From positions 1 through 48,263 of the forward strand of contig JANYGT010000156.1 in NCBI GenBank assembly GCA_025362355.1: a DNA stretch of 48,263 bases, read 5' to 3'. A model generated the notes under the pieces. That model was not told the DNA's origin. It searched no databases and saw only the letters and a list, made by a program, of their open reading frames with translations. Made by a program: the position numbers and the translations under genes. Below are positions 16,370-23,841 of this stretch, in pieces (position 1 is the first letter of the stretch; each line of letters begins with the position of its first letter). This DNA is from Lacisediminihabitans sp. (GTDB taxonomy: Bacteria > Actinomycetota > Actinomycetes > Actinomycetales > Microbacteriaceae).

Positions 16370-16858
16370 ATGATCGACCTGCCTGTAGACGAGCTCCGTG
16401 AGGGACTCCTCGCCAGCCTCGCCGTCGAACGCTTTGCCGATGACGTGCTCGCCGCGGCCCCGTTCGACTCGGTCGGCGCGCTGCTCGAGGCCGCGAAGGA
16501 GGCTGCGACTCCGCTCAGCCTGAGCGAGATCGAGGAGGCTATCGGGCATCATCCACGTATCGGGGAAGCGCCCGTCGGCGAGGGAGCATCGCAGGCCTTC
16601 AGCCGAGCGGAACAGGCCGGACTCGGCGACGCGGATGCCGACCTGACCGCTGCGCTCGCCGCCGGAAACCTCGCCTACGAGGAACGCTTCGGACGCGTCT
16701 TCATCATCCGCGCCGCCGGTCGAAGCCGCGCGGAGATTCTCGAGGAGCTCGAACGTCGACTCGAGCTCCCGAACAGTACAGAGCTCGAAATCGTCGGCGA
16801 ACAGTTGCGCGACATCGCGTTGCTTCGCCTCGAAAAACTCTACGGAGAGCGTCTATGA
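16370..16858 (+). CDS. uraD: 2-oxo-4-hydroxy-4-carboxy-5-ureidoimidazoline decarboxylase
   Basis: Decarboxylates OHCU to S-allantoin, the third step of urate breakdown. Length is 162 aa, normal. Visible motifs are APFDSVGALLEAA, EIEEAIGHHPRIGE (catalytic His region), SRAEQAGL and AYEERFGRVFIIRAAGRS, all typical of OHCU decarboxylase. The ATG at 16370 follows a TAATGT -10 box and lacks a ribosome site. The stop overlaps the HIU hydrolase start as ATGA, so the two consecutive enzymes are translationally coupled. Confidence 0.94.
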   Translation: MIDLPVDELREGLLASLAVERFADDVLAAAPFDSVGALLEAAKEAATPLSLSEIEEAIGHHPRIGEAPVGEGASQAFSRAEQAGLGDADADLTAALAAGNLAYEERFGRVFIIRAAGRSRAEILEELERRLELPNSTELEIVGEQLRDIALLRLEKLYGERL

Positions 16859-17181
16859 GCCAGATCACCACGCACGTACTCGATACCGCGACGGGTCATC
16901 CCGCGGCCGGAGTCCCGGTCTGGCTGAAGGACGAGAACGGGTCACCGCTGGCCATCGCAGCGACCGACGCCGACGGGCGGGTCACCGATCTCGGCACCGA
17001 GGAGCTGGCCGCCGGCAGCTACAGCCTCGTCTTCGACACGGCGACCTACTTCCAGGCGATGGATGTCACGGGCTTCTTCCCGACCGTCACGATCGCCTTC
17101 ACCGTCTCCGATGCCGCCGCGAACTATCACGTGCCCCTGCTGCTCAGCCCGTTCGGGTACAGCGTGTACCGCGGCAGCTGA
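16855..17181 (+). CDS. uraH: 5-hydroxyisourate hydrolase (transthyretin-related)
   Basis: Hydrolyses 5-hydroxyisourate made by uricase to OHCU. The 108-aa protein begins ITTHVLDTATGHPAAGVPV, with the catalytic His near residue 7, and ends in YRGS, the C-terminal signature of HIU hydrolases that sets them apart from transthyretin. YHVPLLLSPFGYSVYRGS is the complete terminal block. It overlaps uraD by 4 bp. Cytoplasmic homotetramer by family. Confidence 0.96.
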   Translation: MSQITTHVLDTATGHPAAGVPVWLKDENGSPLAIAATDADGRVTDLGTEELAAGSYSLVFDTATYFQAMDVTGFFPTVTIAFTVSDAAANYHVPLLLSPFGYSVYRGS

Positions 17182-17203
17182 GGTCTCGACAGGCTCGATC
17201 ACC
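17182..17203. repeat. TCGACAGGCTCGATCACC-type intergenic repeat
   Basis: Starts one base after the uraH stop. Its reverse complement, GGTGATCGAGCCTGTCGAGA plus CC, shares the GGTGATCGAGC...GTCGAGA pattern with 36134-36157 and, less well, with 34419-34460. A dispersed REP-like unit. Confidence 0.5.
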
Positions 17204-17264
17204 AGGCCCTTCGAGCCAGCGGGGACCCGGGTTGAGTTCCGGCTTTCACCGACGATCATTCGTC

Positions 17265-17319
17265 GAAAAGCCACTTTCGGGCTGCTTTTCGCGATTTTGA
17301 GGCCAAAAAGTGGCTTCTC
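17265..17319. repeat. 55-bp palindromic element, GCCACTTT family (copy 1)
   Basis: Perfect 10-bp arms AAGCCACTTT (17268-17277) and AAAGTGGCTT (17307-17316), extended by GA/TC beyond one mismatch. It lies between convergent uraH and the guanine deaminase gene. Its left arm and loop share GCCACTTT, CGG and TTTTCG blocks with the reverse complement of 34451-34509. Confidence 0.6.
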
Positions 17320-17388
17320 AAGGGGAACCTCATCCGGCGCGCGCCCTCGGACATTCGCTCCGCAGCTCCGCAGCGATAGACGAAAGGC

Positions 17389-17859
17389 TCAGTAGTCGGT
17401 GCGGGCCTCGTGCGCGAGCCAGGCATCGAACGGTGCGGGCGACTGCGGGATGCGCACCGAGTCGATCGCGATGTGCCAGAGCTCCCGCGGCGTCGAGAAG
17501 AGCTCATAGAACTCGCGGTCGTCGAAGCCACCGCGGGCGGCATCATCCCGATCCGCGGCGAAGACGACTCGATCGACCCGCGCCCAGAGCGCGGCTGCGA
17601 GGCAGAGCGGACACGGCTCGCACGACGTGTAGAGCACGGCACCGGCCAGCGAGAACGACCCCTCGACCTGGCAGGCCGCGCGGATCGCCACCACTTCGGC
17701 GTGTGCCGTCGGGTCGAGCGTCGCGGTGACCCGGTTCTGGCCGACTGCGACGAGCGAGTCATCCCGAACGATCACGGCTCCGAAGGGGCCGCCGCCGTTC
17801 GCGATGTTCTCGACGGCGAGCTCGACCGCCAGTTCGAGCCACTGTGCGTCTGACCCCAT
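17389..17859 (-). CDS. guaD: Guanine deaminase (cytidine-deaminase fold)
   Basis: Converts guanine to xanthine. The 156-aa protein has the zinc motifs HAEVVAIRAAC and SCEPCPLCLAAALWA (His plus two Cys ligands, catalytic Glu in HAE). The C-terminal FDAWLAHEARTDY resembles the swapped tail of Bacillus GuaD that closes the neighbour's active site. GGGPFGAVIV is the substrate loop. It starts 3 bp after the uricase stop, so the two form one operon, and guanine breakdown is expressed with urate breakdown. Confidence 0.9.
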   Translation of the reverse strand: MGSDAQWLELAVELAVENIANGGGPFGAVIVRDDSLVAVGQNRVTATLDPTAHAEVVAIRAACQVEGSFSLAGAVLYTSCEPCPLCLAAALWARVDRVVFAADRDDAARGGFDDREFYELFSTPRELWHIAIDSVRIPQSPAPFDAWLAHEARTDY

Positions 17860-17862
17860 GAG

Positions 17863-18756
17863 TTACGCCAATCCTGCCGAGAAGCGCCATGCTTCGCCGG
17901 CATCCGAAGCATCGTCCCGAGTGATCGTCGCCTCGATCAGACCATAGGGGCGATCGGCGGCGATGAAGACCTCGCCACGGTTCTCCAGGCCGAAGCGCCC
18001 GATGTCGTAGTCGAAATGATGCTTGTTCGGAGCCTTGAGGCGGATCTCGGCGATCTGCGGATAGGCCTTAAGCACCGCCGTTCCCATGTGCCAGAGCGTT
18101 TGCTGGAGCGCCAGCGACTGCAGGCTCGCGAACTCCTTGATCATGATCTTCTTCACGTCGGCGTAGATCGAATCCCAGGCAAGCTCGGTGCCGTCATAGC
18201 GCCATTTCACGTCGAGCGCCGTCGCCATGATGCGATCGTGGGTCTCCGGGAGCGTCGTGTATTCGTCCACGAGGAATCCGGCGAACTCCGAGCCGGTGGA
18301 CTTCAGGATGACGAGGTCTTTCAGCCCGGCGATCACATACTCGCCGGTTGCATCAACGGTGATCGCGGCGGTGCGGATCTCCTGGCCCTTGCGCAGCCAG
18401 GTGTGGTCGTGCTCGGTGCCGTCCACGGTCGCGCGCTCCCAGGCGTACTCCTCGATCTCGACGCGAGCACCCTCGACCGGGTCGATGTCGTGCACGAAAC
18501 GGCGGGCGAGATCCAGTCCGAACTGTTCGATCGCCTCGATTCCCCTGGATTTCGCGAAAGCGTACGCGGTGTTCTTCTGCGTGTCGGTCGGCAGGACGTT
18601 CGACTGGTCGCCGATCAGATAGGCGGGCTCGAACGGACCCCGGAGGGCGGTCGTCACATTCAGGTCCCGGATCTCATGCCGCGGCTGATCGCGATAGATG
18701 CGCACAAGCCGCGACTCGGCCTTGCCGTACTGGTGGTCGCCGAGGATGATTGCCAT
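17863..18756 (-). CDS. uox: Urate oxidase (uricase)
   Basis: Oxidises urate to 5-hydroxyisourate with O2 and no cofactor. The 297-aa protein is of normal length. Signatures include NVLPTDTQKNTAYA (catalytic Thr of the T-K dyad), VLKSTGSEFAGFLVDEYTTL, the LQQTLWHMGTAVL helix and PNKHHFDYDIGRFGLEN, which contains the catalytic His region. ATG 18756 has GGGAGGA about eight bases upstream, so this gene has a leader, unlike many neighbours. A large hairpin palindrome lies at 18779-18815 just upstream. Guanine deaminase follows in the same operon. Confidence 0.96.
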   Translation of the reverse strand: MAIILGDHQYGKAESRLVRIYRDQPRHEIRDLNVTTALRGPFEPAYLIGDQSNVLPTDTQKNTAYAFAKSRGIEAIEQFGLDLARRFVHDIDPVEGARVEIEEYAWERATVDGTEHDHTWLRKGQEIRTAAITVDATGEYVIAGLKDLVILKSTGSEFAGFLVDEYTTLPETHDRIMATALDVKWRYDGTELAWDSIYADVKKIMIKEFASLQSLALQQTLWHMGTAVLKAYPQIAEIRLKAPNKHHFDYDIGRFGLENRGEVFIAADRPYGLIEATITRDDASDAGEAWRFSAGLA

Positions 18757-18778
18757 CCCCGGATCCTCCCAAAGTCAT

Positions 18779-18815
18779 GTGACGCGGATGTTTCCGCCAT
18801 CAACATCCGCGTTAC
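18779..18815. promoter_or_regulatory. 37-bp inverted repeat ahead of uricase
   Basis: Arms GTGACGCGGATGTT (18779-18792) and AACATCCGCGTTAC (18802-18815) pair over 14 positions with one G-T, around 9 nt. It starts 22 bp upstream of the uricase ATG, overlapping where the promoter must be. Likely a repressor operator or a 5' leader hairpin. Confidence 0.6.
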
Positions 18816-18890
18816 GTTGTGGTGGTTGCCTGCGGGCGGTCGCGCGCTATGTCCGGCGCATGAGAGGCCGCCCGGTATTCCCCCCGTGTT

Positions 18891-18972
18891 CCCAAAACGC
18901 AGGAGATTCTCCCTTTTTCGAGCAAAACGGGCACTTCTTGCTCGAATTCCCGAGATACTCCTGCGTTTTCGG
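18891..18972. repeat. 82-bp palindromic element (copy 1 of 2)
   Basis: Outer arms AAAACGCAGGAG (18894-18905) and CTCCTGCGTTTT (18958-18969) pair perfectly; an inner hairpin TTCGAGCAA/TTGCTCGAA has 9 perfect bp. It lies between the allantoinase stop and the uricase promoter. The reverse complement of 32775-32856 aligns without gaps at 62 of 82 positions by my count. Confidence 0.75.
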
Positions 18973-19038
18973 AGGGTCCGGGAGCGGGGGAGGCGGGCGG
19001 ATGGATGCTGCGGCGTGGCGCACCCCGTCGCCTGCGGG

Positions 19039-20394
19039 TTACTCGCGCACGAGCAGCCGGCCGCGGGCGTCGGCATCCGCGTCGGTGAAGACGCGCCCGC
19101 CGCGGAGCCACGTCGTGCGGACGACGCCGCGCAGTTCCCGCCCGTCGTACGCGCTCACCGGGTTCTTGTGCAGCAGTTCGGCGGCGTCGACGGTGAACGT
19201 CGCAGCGGGCGAGAAAGCGACGAGGTCGGCGGCGGCCCCGACCGCGATACGACCCTTTGTGGGAAGACAGGCGAAGTCTGCGGGGGCGGTGGACATCCAT
19301 CCGATGACGCGGGCGAGGGGGATGCCGCGGCGCTGGGCTTCCGTCCAGATGGCGGAGAGCCCGATCTGAAGCCCGGCGATTCCGCCCCAGGCCCGCCCGA
19401 AGTCGCCGCCGTTCGCGAATTTGAGGTCGGCGGTCGACGGCGAGTGATCGGTGACGATGATGTCGATGTCGCCGTCGAGGAGCGCCTGCCAGAGCGCCTC
19501 ACGATTGGCTTCGTCCCGGATCGGCGGGCAGCACTTGTACTGCGTGCCGCCGTCGGGGATCTGCTCCTCATCGAAGACCAGGTAGTGCGGACAGGTCTCG
19601 ACGGTGATCGCGAGTCCGTCGGCCCTCGCCGCTCGCAACGCCGGAAGCGCATCCGCTGACGAGAGATGCAGGATGTGGGCGCGGCCGCCAGTTTCGCGCA
19701 CGCCACGGATGACGTTCTCGATGGCCGCGATCTCGGCCGCGGGCGGGCGGGATTCGACGAAGTGGTGATAGTCGGTTCCGCCGTTGTTCGCGCTGGCCTG
19801 CAGAACTGCCGGATCCTCGGCGTGCACGATCAACAGTCCGTCGAACTCCGCCAGCTCCCGCTGGGCCTCCCGCAGCTGGGCGGTGTCGAGGTGAGGGAAT
19901 TCGTCGACCCCGGATGGCGAGAGGAACGCCTTGAATCCGAATACCCCCGCATCGTGGAGATCGCGAAGGTGGCCGAGGCTGTCGGGGACTGCTCCTCCCC
20001 AGAAGCCGAGGTCGACGAGGTTATTGCCTGTTGCCGCTGCTCGCTTCGTCTCGAGCGCCTCGACGGTGGTGGTCGCCGGGATGCTGTTGAGCGGCATGTC
20101 GATCACGGACGTCACGCCCCCGGCGGCCGCGGCGCGGGTGGCGCTGGCGAAGCCCTCCCACTCGGTTCGGCCGGGCTCGTTGATGTGCACGTGGGTATCG
20201 ACGAGGCCCGGGATCAGTACGGCATCGTCCGCGAGTTCGACCGACTCCGCACCCTCGAGACGGTCGTCGCTGATCGCCGCGATGTGGCCGTTGCTGACGC
20301 CGATCTCGGCGGGACGGAAGACCCCGTCGATGAGCACGGATGCCGCCCGGATCACCAGGTCGAACTGCGGGTTTCCGCTGGGCTGGTCGGTCAT
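19039..20394 (-). CDS. allB: Allantoinase
   Basis: Opens the allantoin ring to allantoate. The 451-aa amidohydrolase has LVDTHVHINEPGRTEWEGF (HxH metal ligands), GFKAFLSPSGVDEFP with the carboxylated Lys, a His ligand in LLIVHAEDP, HILHLSSADALP, and the Asp in IVTDHSP. These are the dinuclear metal residues of AllB/PucH and the spacing fits allantoinase better than dihydropyrimidinase. ATG 20394 has GGAG five bases upstream. It is on the same strand as uricase, but 282 bp separate them. A perfect GC palindrome at 20447-20458 lies upstream. Confidence 0.94.
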   Translation of the reverse strand: MTDQPSGNPQFDLVIRAASVLIDGVFRPAEIGVSNGHIAAISDDRLEGAESVELADDAVLIPGLVDTHVHINEPGRTEWEGFASATRAAAAGGVTSVIDMPLNSIPATTTVEALETKRAAATGNNLVDLGFWGGAVPDSLGHLRDLHDAGVFGFKAFLSPSGVDEFPHLDTAQLREAQRELAEFDGLLIVHAEDPAVLQASANNGGTDYHHFVESRPPAAEIAAIENVIRGVRETGGRAHILHLSSADALPALRAARADGLAITVETCPHYLVFDEEQIPDGGTQYKCCPPIRDEANREALWQALLDGDIDIIVTDHSPSTADLKFANGGDFGRAWGGIAGLQIGLSAIWTEAQRRGIPLARVIGWMSTAPADFACLPTKGRIAVGAAADLVAFSPAATFTVDAAELLHKNPVSAYDGRELRGVVRTTWLRGGRVFTDADADARGRLLVRE

Positions 20395-20446
20395 GCGGAC
20401 TCCGGTCGTCGTTCGTGGTCGATCTTCCAATTATCTCGGAGCGTAC

Positions 20447-20458
20447 GCGGGCGCCCGC
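20447..20458. promoter_or_regulatory. Perfect 12-bp GC palindrome upstream of allantoinase
   Basis: GCGGGCGCCCGC in the divergent spacer of allB and the MetV-MetF-like gene. In GC-rich DNA short palindromes arise by chance, so an operator role is only possible. Confidence 0.25.
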
Positions 20459-20489
20459 CCGCCGAAATACCCGCGTCACACGGGGTGCC

Positions 20490-20495
20490 TAAACT
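20490..20495 (+). promoter_or_regulatory. -10 box, probable leaderless start
   Basis: TAAACT ends 6 nt before GTG 20502, and no ribosome site is seen. Inferred leaderless transcript. Confidence 0.4.
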
Positions 20496-20501
20496 CGAGC
20501 C

Positions 20502-21566
20502 GTGGATGAACTGCTCGAGTGCCCGAAGCACATGGTCTACGGGCCGTGCGGAGGCGTCGAGTTCGACGGCAGCTGCGAGGTATCGCCCCTCCGCTGCGTA
20601 TTCCTCGACCTGCCGACCGTGCGATTCGAGGCCGTGAAGACCGCCGAGCGAGAGCCTCGGCCGGCAGTGCAGCCGCACCGAGAAGGCACGGACACGAATG
20701 ATCGGCCCCCGCAATCGTCCGGAGGGATGCGGATGCGCGCGCTACTGGCGCAGAAGACCGTGGTCGTCGCCGACTTCCCGGCTGCAGCCCTCAGCGCCGC
20801 GTCGATCGCGGAGTGCGGCGCGATCCTCGCCGGACACGCGGATGCCGTACTCGCGGGCGATGCCGGCAACGCCCGGGTGCAGTTTCCTCCGGCGTATCGC
20901 GCGGGCCTCATCCAGGCCACCGGGCTCGAAGTGTGGTCCGGACTCACCAACCGCGACCGCAATCGCGTCGCGCTGGAGGGCGAACTCTCCGCCCTCGCCC
21001 ATGTCGGAGTCGCCGGGGTGCACTGTGTCACCGGCGACCACACCCTCACCGGAGAACGTCCGGATGCCGCGCCGGTCTTCGACCTCGATTCGACGAGAAC
21101 CGCGGCCCTCGCCCGTGCAGCCGGGCACCTCGTCTCGGTCGGAGAATCACCGGCCACTCCGCCGACCGAGCGTCGGCCGTCGAGACTGCTCGAGAAGATG
21201 CACGCCGGAGCCGAGGTCTGCTTCGTCAATCACGCCGGCGGGGCGGCGCCCGTTCGGCAATTCGTCGAGCGGTCGCAGGAGCTCGGGGCGACGATGGCGT
21301 TCATCGCCTGCGTGCCGGTCGTCGTCGACCGCGAGAGCGCCGAGTTGCTCGAGACATTCACGACGCTCACCCTGCCGGACGGATACCTCCAGCGCATCCT
21401 CGCAGCGCGCGATCCGTTCGCCGAGGGGGTCGCCGCGGCGGTGGAACTCGGTCGCGAGCTGCTCGAGATCGAGGGCGTGCGCGGGATCAACCTCTCCGGG
21501 GGGACCAGTGCGGGACTCGAGGCGTGGTTCGCCGAGGCCCTGGCCAGAATCTCCGACGAACTGTGA
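20502..21566 (+). CDS. Methylenetetrahydrofolate reductase-like, MetV-MetF fusion
   Basis: Residues about 4-40 match the MTHFR C-terminal (MetV-type) cysteine domain: CPKHMVYGPCGG, then C and C in DGSCEVSPLRCVF. After a charged linker (residues 45-75) comes a MetF-like flavin barrel: LTNRDRNRVALEGELSALAH, VHCVTGDH and VFDLDSTRTAALAR are its NADH/folate-site segments. The small domain normally follows or is separate from MetF; here it leads. Length is 354 aa. GTG 20502 has a -10 box 6 nt away. It probably reduces methylene-THF to methyl-THF, and PucG-derived glycine could feed it through glycine cleavage. Whether the cysteines hold zinc or an Fe-S cluster is unknown. Confidence 0.75.
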   Translation: MDELLECPKHMVYGPCGGVEFDGSCEVSPLRCVFLDLPTVRFEAVKTAEREPRPAVQPHREGTDTNDRPPQSSGGMRMRALLAQKTVVVADFPAAALSAASIAECGAILAGHADAVLAGDAGNARVQFPPAYRAGLIQATGLEVWSGLTNRDRNRVALEGELSALAHVGVAGVHCVTGDHTLTGERPDAAPVFDLDSTRTAALARAAGHLVSVGESPATPPTERRPSRLLEKMHAGAEVCFVNHAGGAAPVRQFVERSQELGATMAFIACVPVVVDRESAELLETFTTLTLPDGYLQRILAARDPFAEGVAAAVELGRELLEIEGVRGINLSGGTSAGLEAWFAEALARISDEL

Positions 21567-21603
21567 GGCGCGATCCGGCGATGCACAAAGACAAGGAACA
21601 CCC

Positions 21604-22191
21604 ATGAACTCGGATGACTGGGACGCCCGCTACCGCGAAGCAGCGGAGGGCCGCGCCACGGTGTGGTCCCTCGAGCCGAACGAGTGGGTCGTCGAAGCGC
21701 TCGCCGAGCTGACGCCGGGAGTGGCTGTCGATCTCGCGGCCGGCGAGGGTCGCAATGCCCTCTGGCTCGCGAGCAGGGGCTGGCGGGTGACCGCGGTCGA
21801 CTTCGCCGGGGTGGGGCTCGCCGCCGGTGCCGCCCGAGCAGAGCAGCTTGGCGTCGTCGTGAGCTGGCAGAAGGCGGATGCCACGACCTGGGCCGCAGCG
21901 GAGCCTGTCGATCTCGTGCTCATCGCCTACCTGCAGCTGCCGAGGGCCGAGCTCGCGAGGGTCATCTCGAACGCGGCATCCGCTCTCGCGCCCGGGGGCA
22001 TCCTCGCGCTCATCGCGCACGACCGGGCGAACACGGTGGGTGGCCCGAAGGATCCCGACGTGCTGACGACGGTCGCCGAGCTGACCGAAGCGGCGCACGC
22101 GCTCGAGATCGTCGACTGCCGGCAGCGCGAACGGGTAACGTCGAATGGCACGGCTCTCGACACCGTGCTCATCGCCCGCAGCCCCGGCTGA
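21604..22191 (+). CDS. Class I SAM-dependent methyltransferase
   Basis: A 195-aa Rossmann-fold methyltransferase. VDLAAGEGRNALWLASRGWRV is motif I for SAM binding, TAVDFAGVGL carries the acidic residue for the ribose, and LVLIAYLQLPRAEL is motif IV. The N-terminal DWDARYREAAEGRATVWSLEPN resembles the TehB-like/thiopurine subgroup. ATG 21604 follows AAGGA by six bases and is 37 bp after the preceding gene, so it is probably co-transcribed. The substrate is unknown. Confidence 0.82.
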   Translation: MNSDDWDARYREAAEGRATVWSLEPNEWVVEALAELTPGVAVDLAAGEGRNALWLASRGWRVTAVDFAGVGLAAGAARAEQLGVVVSWQKADATTWAAAEPVDLVLIAYLQLPRAELARVISNAASALAPGGILALIAHDRANTVGGPKDPDVLTTVAELTEAAHALEIVDCRQRERVTSNGTALDTVLIARSPG

Positions 22192-22222
22192 CGAGAAAAG
22201 ACCCCCGATTGAAGGAGATCCC

Positions 22223-23242
22223 ATGCCCGAATCGACGACGGCCATCAGCCGCCAGTGGAAACTCATCAAGAGGCCGATCGGGCACGTCGACGACTCGGAC
22301 GTGGTGTTCTCGGATGTCGAACTTCCGCCGATCGGCGAGGGTGAGATCCGGGTGCGCAACGAGTTCGTCTCCGTCGACCCGTACATGCGCGGACGCATGA
22401 ACGAGGGGAAGTCGTACATCCCGCCATTCGAGCTCGACAAGCCGATGCTCGGTGCGGCGATCGGCCGGGTGATCGAGTCGCAATCCGACCGGCACGCCGT
22501 CGGCGACCTCGTCGAGCACTATGCCGGGTGGCGTGACGTCGCGCAGGGAAGCGCCGAGCACTTCTCGCCGCGCGCCGAGATCGCCGGTGTGTCGCCGTCC
22601 GTGTATCTCGGCCCGCTCGGGGTCGGCGGATTCACCGCATGGATCGGACTCAGGGAGGTCGCGCACCTGAAGAAGGGCGAGACCGTCTTCGTGTCGGGAG
22701 CGGCCGGATCCGTCGGTACAGCGGTCGGGCAGCTCGCGCGGGTTCTCGGGGCGTCCCGGGTGATCGGCAGTGCCGGATCGGCCGCGAAAGTGGCACTCCT
22801 GACCGAGAAGTACGGCTTCGATGCCGCGTTCGACTACAAAGAAGGCCACGTGTCCCGGCAGCTCGCCACCGCGGCACCGGAGGGCATCGACGTCTATTTC
22901 GATAACGTCGGCGGTGACCATCTCGAGGCCGCGATCTTCGCCATGAACGACTTCGGGCGAGCGGCGATCTGCGGATCCATCGCAAGTTACAACGCGACGG
23001 AGGCACCTGCGGCTCCGCGCAACCTGTATATGCTGACGACCAAATCGTTGACCCTCCAGGGGTTCACGATCACTTATTTCACCCATCTCGCGGAGGAGTT
23101 CGCGACGACGGTCGGGCCGCTCGTCGCCTCCGGTGAACTGGTCTGGGACGAGACGATCGTCGACGGCATCGAGAACACGCTCGAGGCGTTCCGAGGCCTG
23201 ATGCGCGGCGAGAACACCGGCAAAATGCTGGTGCGGGTGTAG
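22223..23242 (+). CDS. NADP-dependent MDR oxidoreductase (CurA/prostaglandin reductase type)
   Basis: A 339-aa zinc-free medium-chain reductase. VSVDPYMRGRM near residue 50 and LGVGGFTAWIGL near residue 130 are hallmarks of leukotriene B4 dehydrogenase/CurA relatives. VFVSGAAGSVGTAVGQLA is the nucleotide loop, and FDYKEGHV and VYFDNVGGDHLEAAI follow in order. Members reduce alpha,beta-unsaturated ketones or quinones with NADPH. A strong GAAGGAGA ribosome site lies seven bases ahead of ATG 22223. Last gene of the plus-strand group; it converges on the PNPOx-like gene with 11 bp between. Substrate unknown. Confidence 0.85.
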   Translation: MPESTTAISRQWKLIKRPIGHVDDSDVVFSDVELPPIGEGEIRVRNEFVSVDPYMRGRMNEGKSYIPPFELDKPMLGAAIGRVIESQSDRHAVGDLVEHYAGWRDVAQGSAEHFSPRAEIAGVSPSVYLGPLGVGGFTAWIGLREVAHLKKGETVFVSGAAGSVGTAVGQLARVLGASRVIGSAGSAAKVALLTEKYGFDAAFDYKEGHVSRQLATAAPEGIDVYFDNVGGDHLEAAIFAMNDFGRAAICGSIASYNATEAPAAPRNLYMLTTKSLTLQGFTITYFTHLAEEFATTVGPLVASGELVWDETIVDGIENTLEAFRGLMRGENTGKMLVRV

Positions 23243-23253
23243 GTCGGCGGTGC

Positions 23254-23841
23254 TCAGCCCGGCAGGTACGCCCGCGTCCAGCCGCCGGATGACTCGCGGT
23301 ACTCGAGGCGGCGGCTCGCGGAATCCGGTGCGCTGGTCCAGAACGTCATCCGCGTCGGTCGAACGAGGAAGCCGATCCAGGTGTCGGGTTGCGCGAATCC
23401 GTCCGGATGTTCGCGTGCGAACGCTGCCCACCGTGCGCGTCGTTCGGAGTCCGGCAGTTGGGCGAACTCGAACGTGTTCTGCCAGGCGAGCTGTTTGAGG
23501 TACGGAGAGCGGGAGGCATAGGCGGCGGCGATCTCGTAGGCCGGCGCGACCTCCGCCCGCCCCTGCACGACGAGCTGGCGTGTGAAGCCCGGCCAGAGGA
23601 AGGTGAGCGCGACCGAGGAGTTGTTCACGATGTTGCTCGCCTTGCGCGACATCGCGTCGGTGTGGAAGAAGAAGCCGTCGGCGTTGAACTCGGTGAGCAA
23701 CACCGTCCGGGCATCCGCCTCGCCGGCCGGGGTGACCGTCGATAGCGTCAGCTGCGGGCGCTCGGGGTCGTCGTTGGCAGGCAGCCACTCCGAGATGAGG
23801 TCCCAGGGGCTCGTCGGCTCGCGGGCTGTCGGGTCGTTCAC
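23254..23841 (-). CDS. Pyridoxamine 5'-phosphate oxidase-family flavoprotein
   Basis: A 195-aa split-barrel FMN protein. The order PQLTLSTVTPAGEADARTVLL, FFFHTDAMSRKASNI, ALTFLWPGFTRQLVVQGRAE, YLKQLAWQ and the C-terminal WTRAYLPG follow PdxH, but the usual basic RLSP ending is altered to WTRAYLPG. It may be a PLP salvage enzyme or, in this operon, an FMN reductase or oxidase acting on the catabolised compound. GTG 23841 overlaps the creatininase-family stop as GTGA, so it is the last gene of the eight-gene operon. Confidence 0.75.
   Translation of the reverse strand: MNDPTAREPTSPWDLISEWLPANDDPERPQLTLSTVTPAGEADARTVLLTEFNADGFFFHTDAMSRKASNIVNNSSVALTFLWPGFTRQLVVQGRAEVAPAYEIAAAYASRSPYLKQLAWQNTFEFAQLPDSERRARWAAFAREHPDGFAQPDTWIGFLVRPTRMTFWTSAPDSASRRLEYRESSGGWTRAYLPG

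Noticed and set aside
18891-18972. Rho-independent terminator for allantoinase
   Set aside because: The stem is long, but there is no U-tract on either strand, and a diverged copy occurs elsewhere, which fits a repeat better.
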